Part shown: in pieces, positions 6,303 through 13,254 of the stretch | Layout of the letters: each line of letters begins with the position of its first letter | How positions within the stretch are numbered: position 1 is the first letter of the stretch | Assembly (NCBI GenBank): GCA_943326025.2 | Contig: CALPRR020000051.1 | Location: 1-13,254, forward strand | DNA length: 13,254 bases | From: Candidatus Kuenenia stuttgartensis | Lineage (GTDB): Bacteria > Bacteroidota > Bacteroidia > Flavobacteriales_D > Crocinitomicaceae | Direction of reading: 5' to 3' | The notes under the pieces: generated by a model | The model's input: the letters and a program-made list of their open reading frames with translations, nothing else | Told to the model about the DNA's origin: nothing | Databases searched by the model: none | Translations under genes and position numbers: made by a program

Positions 6303-8207
6303 ATGAAAAACAAAAAAGGATCTTTTATTCTACCAAAACATGTAAAATCACTACTCCTTCAGCTGGGTATAGTGTTACTGTTTTTAATGCTTTCAAGAAT
6401 AGTCTTTTATATTGCAAATAAGGACTCATTCACTCAAGTAACTTTTAAAGATTTTATAATTTCAATTTGGATTGATTCAGTTACAATTGCACTTATTTTT
6501 CTACCTTATTATACGCTGTTTTTATTACCATTTCAAAATAGAAACAATCGTTACTATAAATTCTTTTTTCGAATATTTTTTCATTTTTTAAATTCAACAT
6601 TATTAATTTTTAATTTAATTGATGTAGAATACTTTCAATTTACAAACAAACGATCAACATTCGATTTATTTTCAATTGTTGGAGCTGGAAATGATATCAC
6701 TCAGTTATTGACAACATTTCTAAAAGATTTTTGGTGGTTAATTCTGATTTTTATTGCATTCATTTATTTCGTCAATTATCTGTATAAAAAAACAGAAGAT
6801 TATGAAGTATTATATTCTTCTAAAAAATCATTCTACATTAAAAATATTTCATCATTTTTGATTTGCATTCCAATTTTTCTATTTATTGCTAGAGGGACAA
6901 CTGGCTTAAGACCACTCAGTGTTATAGATGTAGCTCGTTTTACAGAAGTTGAAAATACAGCATTGGTATTGAATACGCCTTTTACGATGATTAAATCTTT
7001 CGGTAAAGAAAAATTAGAAGAAAAGCATTATTTCTCTGAAAAAATTGAAAACACAATATTCAATCCAATTCAAAATTCTGTCCCTCAAAATATATTACCT
7101 GATGGAACAAATGTTATGATTATTATACTTGAAAGTTTTGGAAATGAATTTATAGGAACATATAATCATGGCGAATCTTATACCCCATTTCTAGACTCAC
7201 TTTTAAAAAATTCACTTCATTTTGAATATGGAATATCAAATGGAAAAAAATCAATTGAAGCTGTACCATCTATTATTGCATCAATTCCAACTTTAATGGA
7301 CAATCCCTATATCTCATCAACTTATAGTGGAAATAAAATTAATACTTTACCGTCGATATTATCAAAAAAAGGTTATTCTACTGCATTCTTTCATGGTGCA
7401 ACAAATGGATCTATGCGCTTTGATAGCTTTGCTAGTCAATCAGGATTTCAGAAATATTATGGCCGTTTTGAATACAATAATGATAATCACTTTGACAAAA
7501 CTTGGGGTATTTTAGATGAGTATTTTAATCCATGGACTGCAAAACAATTAACTAAAATGAAGTCTCCATTTTTTGCAACATTATTTACACTTTCCTCTCA
7601 TCACCCTTACTACATTCCTCCTCACATGAGAAATAAAGTAAAAAAAGGACCTCAACAGATTTGTGCATCAATCAATTATGGCGATTATTCATTAAAAAAG
7701 TTTTTTGAAGAAGCAAAAAAACAACCCTGGTTTGAAAACACTCTATTTGTCTTGTGTGCAGATCACACACCGGCTACAAACAGTAAATATTATAGTCATC
7801 GAACTCAAATGTATAGAATCCCAATTGTTTTTTATCATCCAAAAAAATTAATTAAACCTAAACTTGAAAAGAAAATATTTCAACAGATTGATATTTTACC
7901 TACGGTTTTAGACTTGTTAAACATAAAAACTTCATTTTATTCTTTTGGAAATTCGTACTTCAACAACATTGAAAAAGAAGGTCTTACCTACCTAGAAGGA
8001 AACTTTCAATACTTCACAAAGAATTATATGTTAACCTTCTCAAATGATAAGGCACGAAATTTGTATGACTTCACTGTTCGAAGTGAAATCACGAAAGATT
8101 ATTTTTCAATTAAAATGAAAGAAAGTTTAATCGCAGAAAAAAGATTAAAAGCTATAATTCAACGCTATAATCGTGATTTGATTCAGAATAAAACTACAGT
8201 TGAATGA
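6303..8207 (+). CDS. LTA synthase/OpgB-like membrane sulfatase-family enzyme
   Basis: This 634-residue inner-membrane protein has about five N-terminal helices (near 18-37, 50-76, 88-105, 141-160, 183-197) and then a long extracytoplasmic sulfatase/alkaline-phosphatase-fold domain (about 265-560). Visible active-site elements are Glu277 in IILESFG, the nucleophile motif NGKKSIEA (313-320) with Ser317, LSSHHPYYIPPHM (430-442) and Asp487-His488 in ADHTP. By family logic it may move phosphoglycerol or a related head group from phosphatidylglycerol to a sugar or glycan, releasing diacylglycerol. Characterised LtaS enzymes use Thr at the nucleophile position; here it is Ser, so a phosphatase- or sulfatase-like activity cannot be excluded. 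Classical lipoteichoic acid is not expected in this Gram-negative group. It is followed 6 bases later by a lipid kinase gene, which supports a lipid-consuming role. Confidence 0.82.
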   Translation: MKNKKGSFILPKHVKSLLLQLGIVLLFLMLSRIVFYIANKDSFTQVTFKDFIISIWIDSVTIALIFLPYYTLFLLPFQNRNNRYYKFFFRIFFHFLNSTLLIFNLIDVEYFQFTNKRSTFDLFSIVGAGNDITQLLTTFLKDFWWLILIFIAFIYFVNYLYKKTEDYEVLYSSKKSFYIKNISSFLICIPIFLFIARGTTGLRPLSVIDVARFTEVENTALVLNTPFTMIKSFGKEKLEEKHYFSEKIENTIFNPIQNSVPQNILPDGTNVMIIILESFGNEFIGTYNHGESYTPFLDSLLKNSLHFEYGISNGKKSIEAVPSIIASIPTLMDNPYISSTYSGNKINTLPSILSKKGYSTAFFHGATNGSMRFDSFASQSGFQKYYGRFEYNNDNHFDKTWGILDEYFNPWTAKQLTKMKSPFFATLFTLSSHHPYYIPPHMRNKVKKGPQQICASINYGDYSLKKFFEEAKKQPWFENTLFVLCADHTPATNSKYYSHRTQMYRIPIVFYHPKKLIKPKLEKKIFQQIDILPTVLDLLNIKTSFYSFGNSYFNNIEKEGLTYLEGNFQYFTKNYMLTFSNDKARNLYDFTVRSEITKDYFSIKMKESLIAEKRLKAIIQRYNRDLIQNKTTVE

Positions 8208-8213
8208 TGAACA

Positions 8214-9086
8214 ATGAAACAAAAAATACGCTTTATAATAAATCCCATTTCTGGTGTTAAAAGAAAAACGGATATTCCAACATTAATAGAACAATATTTG
8301 GATCATTCAAAATTCGAATACGACATATCTTTTACCGAGTACAGAAAACATGCCAAAAGCTTAGCTTATAAATCTTCATTAGAAGGTGTTGATATTGTTT
8401 GTGCTGTTGGAGGAGATGGATCTGTTCACGAGGTTGGAACCGCTCTTATTGGAACACCTACAAAGTTAGCAATCCTTCCAGTTGGTTCAGGTAATGGATT
8501 AGCTCGTCATTTAAATATTTCACTTGATATAATTAAAGCAATTAAATGTATCAACGAAAACAATTCTATAAAAATGGATACTGTCATTGTAAATGATAAG
8601 CCCTTTTTAGGAGTTGGTGGTTACGGATTTGATGCATTAATTGCAAAAAAATTCAGTGAATACCACACAAGAGGTTTTGCTAGCTACATAAAGCTTGTAT
8701 TGAAAGAATATTTTAATTATTCTCCAAAAAATATATCTATTAATATGAATGGAGTAATACGCAATGAATCTGTAGTATTATGTACTATTGCAAATGCATC
8801 TGAGTTTGGAAATGGATTTGTAGTTTCACCTAATTCAGATGTTACTGATGGCAAAATAGAATTGTGTATTTTAAAACCATTTTCAATTTGGGCTGCTCCC
8901 TCTATTGCTTATCGTTTCTTTAAAAGAACTGCTGATAAATCTCGATTTTCTGAAATTATATCTTTTGAAAAAGCAAGAATTAAATTGACGGATAAAATTG
9001 CTCACTACGATGGTGAGCCTTTTGATGTAAGAGATGAATTAAATATTCAAGTTGTTCCAAAAAGTTTAAATATCTTAGTAGGATAA
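8214..9086 (+). CDS. Diacylglycerol kinase family lipid kinase (DagK/YegS/LCB5 type)
   Basis: This 290-residue soluble protein has the hallmarks of the DAGK catalytic family: FIINPISG (8-15), nucleotide-binding GGDGSVHEVG (66-75) and LPVGSGNGLARHL (88-100), GVGGYGFDA, and a C-terminal HYDGEPF whose Glu is conserved in the family. It should phosphorylate diacylglycerol or a related lipid with ATP at the inner face of the membrane. Start: ATG at 8214. An ATG overlapping the upstream stop at 8204 is out of frame. It is cotranscribed with the LtaS/OpgB-like gene, whose reaction would yield diacylglycerol, so recycling to phosphatidic acid is a reasonable inference; Gram-positive DgkB plays that part beside lipoteichoic acid synthesis. 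Other lipid substrates, such as sphingoid bases, remain possible. Confidence 0.87.
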   Translation: MKQKIRFIINPISGVKRKTDIPTLIEQYLDHSKFEYDISFTEYRKHAKSLAYKSSLEGVDIVCAVGGDGSVHEVGTALIGTPTKLAILPVGSGNGLARHLNISLDIIKAIKCINENNSIKMDTVIVNDKPFLGVGGYGFDALIAKKFSEYHTRGFASYIKLVLKEYFNYSPKNISINMNGVIRNESVVLCTIANASEFGNGFVVSPNSDVTDGKIELCILKPFSIWAAPSIAYRFFKRTADKSRFSEIISFEKARIKLTDKIAHYDGEPFDVRDELNIQVVPKSLNILVG

Positions 9087-9096
9087 ATTAAAAGTT

Positions 9097-9546
9097 ATGT
9101 TTATAGAACCAAATATTGAAACAATTTTAGAGAAACTTTCAAAATTAGATAGTAACTCAAAACCATTATGGGGTACTATGAGTGCTCAAAGAATGGTAGA
9201 ACATTTAACTGAGATGGTAAATGTTTCAAATGGTAAAATTGAATTAAAATTAGAAATACCAGAGGATCGAATAGAAAAAATGCAACAATTTTTAGATTCT
9301 GATAAACCAATGGCTAAAAATATTGAGGTTGCTTTTGCACCAAAAGATGCTCCTTTAAAAAATGAAGAGTTAGAATTAGCAATCGACGAATTAGTTGAAG
9401 AATGGTTAAATTTTGAAGAATACTTCGAAGAGAATCCTGAAAGAACAGTTTTACATGCATTTTATGGTCAATTAAGCTACGATCAATGGTTAAAATTACA
9501 TTCAAAGCATTTTACACATCACTTTGAACAGTTTGGAATAAATTAA
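9097..9546 (+). CDS. DUF1569, DinB-like four-helix protein
   Basis: The 149-residue cytoplasmic product starts 10 bases after the lipid kinase and closes the operon. KPLWGTMSAQRMVEHLTEMV (22-41) and YGQLSYDQWLKLHSKHFTHH (123-142) match the DUF1569 branch of the DinB/YfiT-like putative metalloenzyme fold. His36, His138 and His142 are the likely metal ligands. The middle is unusually acidic (ELELAIDELVEEW, then EEYFEENPE). Related DinB-like proteins include thiol transferases, but no function is established for this branch that I know of. Its link to the two membrane-lipid genes is only positional. Confidence 0.72.
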   Translation: MFIEPNIETILEKLSKLDSNSKPLWGTMSAQRMVEHLTEMVNVSNGKIELKLEIPEDRIEKMQQFLDSDKPMAKNIEVAFAPKDAPLKNEELELAIDELVEEWLNFEEYFEENPERTVLHAFYGQLSYDQWLKLHSKHFTHHFEQFGIN

Positions 9547-9553
9547 ACATATT

Positions 9554-9582
9554 AAAAAGGTCAGATTAATCTGACCTTTTTT
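9554..9582. terminator. Bidirectional palindromic terminator between convergent genes
   Basis: A fully palindromic 28-base sequence (9554-9581) with core AGGTCAGATTAATCTGACCT is flanked by A5 on the left and T6 on the right, so it can end transcripts on both strands. It lies 8 bases after the DUF1569 stop and 36 bases beyond the end of the opposing cupin gene. Confidence 0.9.
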
Positions 9583-9618
9583 CTGCTTTATACTTTTGTA
9601 ATTTTAAAATTTGAAGTA

Positions 9619-10098
9619 TTAAATATTAGTTAATCTAGAAATAATCTCTTTATTATCAGGATACAAAACTTCTAACTGCTCTCTCGAAAACAATTCAAAA
9701 TCATCAAAATCGAATCCAGGAGCTACAATACAAGAAACAAGAGAATAACTATCTTCTTCTGCTACTGTAGAACCGAAAATAGTTTCTTTTTCAACTAAAA
9801 ACTGAGGAGTTTCTCCCTGTAATAAATTTAGACCAACTCGGTTTTCTTTATGACCTTCTTCAGATAATGTATGAACGATTAATGAACTTCCTTCATGAAA
9901 AAACCAAATTTCATCACTCTTAATTCGATGAAATTTAGATACGTTTTCAGAAGTAAGAAGAAAATAAATAGAGGTCATTAACTGTCGATTTAATGATGTA
10001 ATAACCATATTCGAGCGATATGTCTCAGAATAAAACCCTCCTTCAGGATGCGGATGAAGTTTTAATTTTTCAATCAATTCATTAACTCTTGCTTTCAT
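9619..10098 (-). CDS. Cupin domain protein, DUF985 family
   Basis: The 159-residue product is a full-length member of the DUF985 cupin family. It contains the N-terminal LHPHPEGGFYSETYRS (14-29), KFHRIKSDEIWFFHEG (55-70) with candidate metal-binding His57, Glu63 and His68, and the C-terminal PGFDFDDFEL (127-136). No signal peptide, so cytoplasmic. The reaction is not established for the family; sugar-epimerase-like or small-molecule binding roles have been suggested from the fold. It begins one base after the stop of the beta-barrel gene (10100), implying translational coupling, although the two proteins act in different compartments. The palindromic terminator ends the transcript. Confidence 0.85.
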   Translation of the reverse strand: MKARVNELIEKLKLHPHPEGGFYSETYRSNMVITSLNRQLMTSIYFLLTSENVSKFHRIKSDEIWFFHEGSSLIVHTLSEEGHKENRVGLNLLQGETPQFLVEKETIFGSTVAEEDSYSLVSCIVAPGFDFDDFELFSREQLEVLYPDNKEIISRLTNI

Positions 10099-10099
10099 A

Positions 10100-10933
10100 T
10101 TATTCTATTGGTCCTTTAGTGAATTGTGTACCTTTATTTTTGACATTTGGAAGAAAAAATTTTAAATCTAAAGAAACATAACTCCCTTTTACCGGATGAT
10201 TATTATATGCTAACAATGATTCAGAAAATCTATAATAATTAAATTGATTAAAAATCGGCATCAAAGGAACGACAGCTGAACCTCCTATATAAAAAATTCC
10301 TTTATCTTCTGTTCTAAATTCAAAACCTATACTTGAATTTACAGAAAAATTTAATTTGTGTTCTAACTCTCCAGTATGAACAAAATTATTTTTTCCTGTA
10401 AAGTATTGAATTTTTCTAACTTCTGTAGGATTAAAAACCAACAATCCACCCATTGTAACATTGGCAAAAATTTCATCACTTAGTTGAATGTATACTAAAC
10501 CATTTAAAGGAATTTCATAATTAATAAATGATAATGTATTTTGCTCAACAAATCCAGAATCTAAATATGTTGAATTAATCGAAAAATGACGTTGATTGTA
10601 ATTTATTCCAGTTTCGAATGCTATTAACTTTGTTATTCCAACACGAATAGTCCCTCCAAACGAATATCCATACTTTTGAGCAAAAGTTGTAGTAAAAGGT
10701 TTACCTAAATAATCTGATGAAATTGTATGCGATTGTTCACCTGTGAAAGAACTTGGGATAATTGACCTAACATTAAAACCAAAATAAGATGGAAACTTAG
10801 ACTCTTCAGATTTCTTTTTAACTACAGTTTTTGAACTTTTTGAAGATTTACTATTTATTTGGCAATTAGCTTGTAAATAACTGAAAAAGAATATCAGAAA
10901 CAATAAGATTTTATATGTGTAAACTTTTTTCAT
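10100..10933 (-). CDS. Outer-membrane beta-barrel protein
   Basis: The open frame reaches a TTG at 10942, but ATG at 10933 gives a better start: MKKVYTYKILLFLIFFF followed by a cleavage region near ANCQ, a typical signal peptide. The resulting 277-residue protein has a short Ser/Lys-rich linker (about residues 28-45) and then alternating hydrophobic and polar strands with many aromatic residues and Gly (for example YSFGGTIRVGITKLIAFETGINY), as in the small porin-like or PorT-like barrels of Bacteroidota. I cannot assign a specific family. A Cys precedes the Gln at the putative cleavage site, but no clear lipobox is present. The nitroreductase lies upstream on the same strand (85-base gap) and the cupin one base downstream. 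No clear promoter was found just upstream, so read-through from the nitroreductase is possible. Confidence 0.72.
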   Translation of the reverse strand: MKKVYTYKILLFLIFFFSYLQANCQINSKSSKSSKTVVKKKSEESKFPSYFGFNVRSIIPSSFTGEQSHTISSDYLGKPFTTTFAQKYGYSFGGTIRVGITKLIAFETGINYNQRHFSINSTYLDSGFVEQNTLSFINYEIPLNGLVYIQLSDEIFANVTMGGLLVFNPTEVRKIQYFTGKNNFVHTGELEHKLNFSVNSSIGFEFRTEDKGIFYIGGSAVVPLMPIFNQFNYYRFSESLLAYNNHPVKGSYVSLDLKFFLPNVKNKGTQFTKGPIE

Positions 10934-11018
10934 CAAATACAAATAAAACTCGAAAACAAATACTTGAGTAGATTTTAATTTAAAAACTTTAAAATATTGA
11001 TTTAAATGTAAATATTAC

Positions 11019-11606
11019 TTATTCAGAAATCCATTCAGTTGAGTACTCCAATGGTTTTCTATGTGCTTTAGGCCATTCTATTGCAGAGTATCCTATATAA
11101 AATAAGCCTAAACATTTATCCTTATCCCCTATATTTAAAAATTTATTCATTTGCATTGAATAAATTAATTTAGGCGTTGCCCAAAATCCTCCTAAACCAT
11201 ATGCTGTACAAGATAAATGAAGATTTTGTATAGCACAAGCAACAGACTCTATTTCTTCTATTTCTAGTATTCTCTCATCCTTTTGACGTTCCATACAAAT
11301 TGCTATGACAACTGAAGACTTTAGAGGTCTTGCAATCATTTTTGCTAATTTCATGTCATTTTGGTCTTCAACAGGTGTTAATTCTAAATAAGTTTTACCT
11401 AAAAAATCACTTAATTTTTGCAAACCAGCATCGGTAAACACCTTAAATCTCCATGGTTGCGTATTTCCATGTGTAGGAGCCCATTGAGCATTATTTAACA
11501 ACAATTCAATTTGTTCCTTATGAACTTTACGATCACTAAATTGTTCAGGATAAATTGTTCTTCTGTTTTTTATCAAATCTGTAATTTCAGAAAGATTATA
11601 TCGCAT
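11019..11606 (-). CDS. Nitroreductase family oxidoreductase (FMN-dependent)
   Basis: The 195-residue cytoplasmic flavoprotein has the nitroreductase signatures: NRRTIYPEQF (14-23), whose Arg pair contacts the FMN phosphate, APTHGNTQPWRFKVF (43-57), and AYGLGGFWATP (135-145) at the flavin pocket, plus LGLFYIGYS (166-174). The short length resembles the YdjA-type single-domain branch. Members reduce nitroaromatics, quinones or other acceptors with NAD(P)H; the physiological substrate is not evident. Start: ATG at 11606, supported by a perfect -7 element just upstream. It diverges from the pseudouridine synthase gene, and no terminator hairpin is seen before the following beta-barrel gene. Confidence 0.88.
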   Translation of the reverse strand: MRYNLSEITDLIKNRRTIYPEQFSDRKVHKEQIELLLNNAQWAPTHGNTQPWRFKVFTDAGLQKLSDFLGKTYLELTPVEDQNDMKLAKMIARPLKSSVVIAICMERQKDERILEIEEIESVACAIQNLHLSCTAYGLGGFWATPKLIYSMQMNKFLNIGDKDKCLGLFYIGYSAIEWPKAHRKPLEYSTEWISE

Positions 11607-11624
11607 GCTGTCTTATTTTTTTTA

Positions 11625-11657
11625 CAAAAGTAATGATTCAATTTCTACAAAAAACAA
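11625..11657 (-). promoter_or_regulatory. Promoter of the nitroreductase gene
   Basis: Read on the reverse strand, TACTTTTG (11632-11625) matches TAnnTTTG exactly, and a TTG (11657-11655) lies 22 bases upstream. Transcription should start near 11620, about 14 bases before the ATG at 11606. Confidence 0.5.
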
Positions 11658-11731
11658 AAAAGACAAATTGAAAGTACAATAAAAATTTAAATAGAAAGAA
11701 TACTATTATAACAATAAGTATTATACCTACA

Positions 11732-11739
11732 TATTTTTG
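11732..11739 (+). promoter_or_regulatory. Candidate -7 element of the pseudouridine synthase gene
   Basis: TATTTTTG matches TAnnTTTG exactly and ends 12 bases before the ATG at 11752, leaving a predicted leader of about 7-8 bases. No TTG occurs at the usual -33 distance. It is the same octamer, at a similarly short distance, as the one before the LtaS-like gene. Confidence 0.45.
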
Positions 11740-11751
11740 TATTTTTAAACG

Positions 11752-12447
11752 ATGGATGAAAGTATAATCATATATGAAGATGAATTTTGTTTTATTGTAA
11801 ATAAACCAAACAATCTTTTAGTTCATCATTCATATTATGCTAGAAACATTGATGAAGATTCATTGGTTCAATTATTAAGGATAAAAGGGTATGAAACACC
11901 AATACCTGTTCATAGACTAGACAGAAAGACTTCTGGTATAATACTATTTTCAAAAACAAAAGAAAATGTTTTTAAATTTCAAGAATTATTTGAATCAAAT
12001 ACAATTTCAAAAAAATATATAGCTTTAGTTAGAGGTCATATTCATGAAAATAAAACAATTGATACACCTGTTAAGAACGAAAAAGGTAATTATAAAGAGG
12101 CGTTATCAGAATTAATTCCAATTAAAAACATAACATTAAACATTCCAGTTGAACCATATTCAACATCACGTTACTGTTATGTTGAATTTTATCCTCAAAC
12201 AGGTAGAACACATCAATTAAGAATTCATGCAAATAAAATTAGTCATCCAATAATAGGTGATCACAAACACGGTAATCGTCATCACAATCATATGTTTGGA
12301 GAATTTCTAAACATAACAAACCTGTTTTTACATGCCGAAGAAATAAATTTCATACATCCAATAACTAAAACACAAGTTAAAATAATTGCAAGTAAACCAT
12401 TATTTTGGAATGAATTTGAGAAAAAAATCGAAAACTATAAAATATAA
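11752..12447 (+). CDS. RluA-family pseudouridine synthase, TruC-like
   Basis: This 231-residue enzyme isomerises uridine to pseudouridine in RNA. The catalytic motif HRLDRKTSG (54-62) contains the nucleophilic Asp57, and NKPNNLLVH (17-25) and GRTHQLRIH (151-159) are further RluA hallmarks. The segment IGDHKHGNRHHNHMF (168-182) resembles the GDxxHGDxxHN signature of TruC, which modifies U65 of tRNA, and the lack of an S4 domain fits that branch. Hence tRNA is the favoured substrate, though a short rRNA-specific RluA-type enzyme cannot be ruled out. Its stop is only 4 bases from the end of the opposing beta-barrel gene, with no terminator between. Confidence 0.88.
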   Translation: MDESIIIYEDEFCFIVNKPNNLLVHHSYYARNIDEDSLVQLLRIKGYETPIPVHRLDRKTSGIILFSKTKENVFKFQELFESNTISKKYIALVRGHIHENKTIDTPVKNEKGNYKEALSELIPIKNITLNIPVEPYSTSRYCYVEFYPQTGRTHQLRIHANKISHPIIGDHKHGNRHHNHMFGEFLNITNLFLHAEEINFIHPITKTQVKIIASKPLFWNEFEKKIENYKI

Positions 12448-12451
12448 TCTT

Positions 12452-13051
12452 TTATTTAATTCTTTTTATACTTTTATAACTATATATTGGAAATATATAA
12501 GAAACTCCTAATTCTAAACTTAAAGCTTTTCTATTTAAATAAATAAAATTTTGATGATCATAAACTTTAAATAAGCAAAAATTTAGATTGTATTTCAAAA
12601 AATTATCTGAAATACTTTTATGATATGAAATTGCAATTGAAGGATAATCAGAATAATCAAATTCTCTATTTTTTAAACCGATATAAACTGATCTAAAAAA
12701 ATCAGTACCACTTCTATATCTAAAATATAAATAACTACCAATTTCTTTACATAATAAATTCGATGAATAAATCGGAGTAGGTAAATAATATCCTTCGTAA
12801 AAAAACATTTGCAAACCAACCTCATTATTTTTGTTTTGATAAAAGGGTATAGATAAATTTAAACCAAAATAAAAACTTGAACGACCTGATATTTCAATAT
12901 TTTTATTTATGCTCTTAAAACATCCAGTAGACTGTATACCAATATCACCTAGAAATGTAAAACGTTTAACTCGCTTATTATACGCAAGTACAGTTTGAGC
13001 TAAACTAAAATTTACAAAAAAAATAAATAGTAAAAAAATAGCTGATTTCAT
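12452..13051 (-). CDS. Hypothetical small outer-membrane beta-barrel protein
   Basis: The 199-residue product begins with a clear signal peptide, MKSAIFLLFIFFVNFSLAQ (1-19), probably cut after Ala-Gln. The mature part is rich in Tyr, Phe and Ser in alternating strands (for example SSFYFGLNLSIPFYQ, then GSYLYFRYRSG and LSLELGVSYIFPIY near the C-terminus), consistent with a small eight-stranded barrel. The last residues are Lys- and Arg-rich (YKSIKRIK), which differs from the usual aromatic C-terminal end of such barrels. I do not recognise a named family. It lies between a tail-to-tail neighbour and the rRNA terminator, and seems to be transcribed alone. Confidence 0.65.
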   Translation of the reverse strand: MKSAIFLLFIFFVNFSLAQTVLAYNKRVKRFTFLGDIGIQSTGCFKSINKNIEISGRSSFYFGLNLSIPFYQNKNNEVGLQMFFYEGYYLPTPIYSSNLLCKEIGSYLYFRYRSGTDFFRSVYIGLKNREFDYSDYPSIAISYHKSISDNFLKYNLNFCLFKVYDHQNFIYLNRKALSLELGVSYIFPIYSYKSIKRIK

Positions 13052-13083
13052 TTATTCGTTTTCATTTAACAACGAAATATTAT

Positions 13084-13091
13084 CAAATATA
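13084..13091 (-). promoter_or_regulatory. Candidate -7 element of the small beta-barrel gene
   Basis: Read on the reverse strand the octamer is TATATTTG, an exact TAnnTTTG match, placing the start of transcription about 28 bases before the ATG at 13051. No TTG at the standard distance was found. Confidence 0.4.
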
Positions 13092-13173
13092 TTATAACAT
13101 ATGACAATGAATAAAAAATATTAAAGAAAAAATAATATCCTCAATATAACCAAAAAGTAAAAAAAGTTAATCC

Positions 13174-13211
13174 AAAAAAAAAGCCCATTTCAAATAAATG
13201 AAATGGGCTTT
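13174..13211 (-). terminator. Intrinsic terminator of the rRNA operon
   Basis: A perfect 12-bp stem, 13180-13191 with 13200-13211 (arm AAAGCCCATTTC), encloses an 8-base loop. On the reverse strand it is followed by nine T (13182-13174). It lies directly downstream of the 5S rRNA end. Confidence 0.92.
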
Positions 13212-13217
13212 ATAAAA

Positions 13218-13254
13218 GTGGCATCGACTTACTCTCCCACCCTCAAAAGGGCAG
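13218..13254 (-). rRNA. rrf: 5S ribosomal RNA, 3' end (partial)
   Basis: Read in reverse, the last 37 bases show the 3' end of 5S rRNA: a GGGTGGGAGAGTAAGTCG segment corresponding to the GGGAGAGUAGG/U region of bacterial 5S, then GATGCCAC as the terminal strand. Only the 3' part is inside the window. A strong terminator follows, as expected for the last gene of an rRNA operon, so 23S and 16S genes should lie beyond the right edge. The exact 3' base is approximate. Confidence 0.85.

Noticed and set aside
7327..7515. Forward open frame of 62 residues in another frame of the LtaS-like gene
   Set aside because: It overlaps the conserved sulfatase-fold domain and has no family resemblance.
6303..8207. 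Calling this gene a true lipoteichoic acid synthase
   Set aside because: The fold fits, but the host appears Gram-negative and the nucleophile is Ser, so a substrate-specific name is not supported.
9314..9505. Reverse-strand open frame of 63 residues inside the DUF1569 gene
   Set aside because: Antisense shadow of a conserved protein.
13092..13173. CRISPR, repeat array or extra gene between the small barrel gene and the rRNA terminator
   Set aside because: Only AT-rich spacer with no repeat or open frame was seen.

Overview
The window is low-GC, tightly packed chromosomal DNA from a Bacteroidota bacterium, most likely of the class Flavobacteriia. The signs are perfect TAnnTTTG -7 elements before several genes, start codons without Shine-Dalgarno sequences (A-rich instead), lipid-free signal peptides ending in -Ala-Gln or -Cys-Gln, and proteins typical of that group (NatAB-type ABC exporter, YwqK/MORN-like protein with a TonB C-terminal domain, DUF1569, short outer-membrane beta-barrels). 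No transposase, phage gene or CRISPR array is visible.

Layout. Positions 1-481 hold the probable tail of an unidentified protein, an inverted repeat over its stop codon, and a forward terminator near 367-399. Positions 482-2448 encode a NatA/NatB-like ABC exporter (ATPase and permease). A 336-base intergenic region then carries a strong hairpin, an FNR/CRP-like dyad and a good promoter. Positions 2785-5229 are a compact forward operon for the phenylacetyl-CoA epoxidase core: paaA, a small Gre-factor-like gene, paaB and paaC, closed by a two-part hairpin terminator. paaD and paaE are absent from this locus.

A reverse gene (5387-6199) encodes a secreted MORN-like/TonB_C protein. It diverges from a forward operon (6303-9546) encoding an LtaS/OpgB-like membrane sulfatase-fold enzyme, a soluble diacylglycerol-kinase-family lipid kinase and a DUF1569 DinB-like protein, ended by a fully palindromic terminator. 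The pairing of a possible phosphoglycerol transferase with a lipid kinase suggests recycling of the diacylglycerol by-product.

On the reverse strand, a nitroreductase (11019-11606), an outer-membrane beta-barrel protein (10100-10933) and a DUF985 cupin (9619-10098) lie in order. The last two are separated by one base. A TruC-like RluA-family pseudouridine synthase (11752-12447, forward) diverges from the nitroreductase and meets a second small beta-barrel gene (12452-13051, reverse) tail to tail. The window ends in the 3' end of a reverse-strand 5S rRNA with its intrinsic terminator, so an rRNA operon lies just beyond the right edge.

The most interesting points are the Gre-like gene inserted between paaA and paaB, the LtaS-like/lipid-kinase operon with Ser as predicted nucleophile, the 17-bp perfect inverted repeat in the 6200-6302 divergent region, and promoters so close to start codons that transcripts should be almost leaderless. 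I do not see a clearly new multi-gene defence or mobile system.
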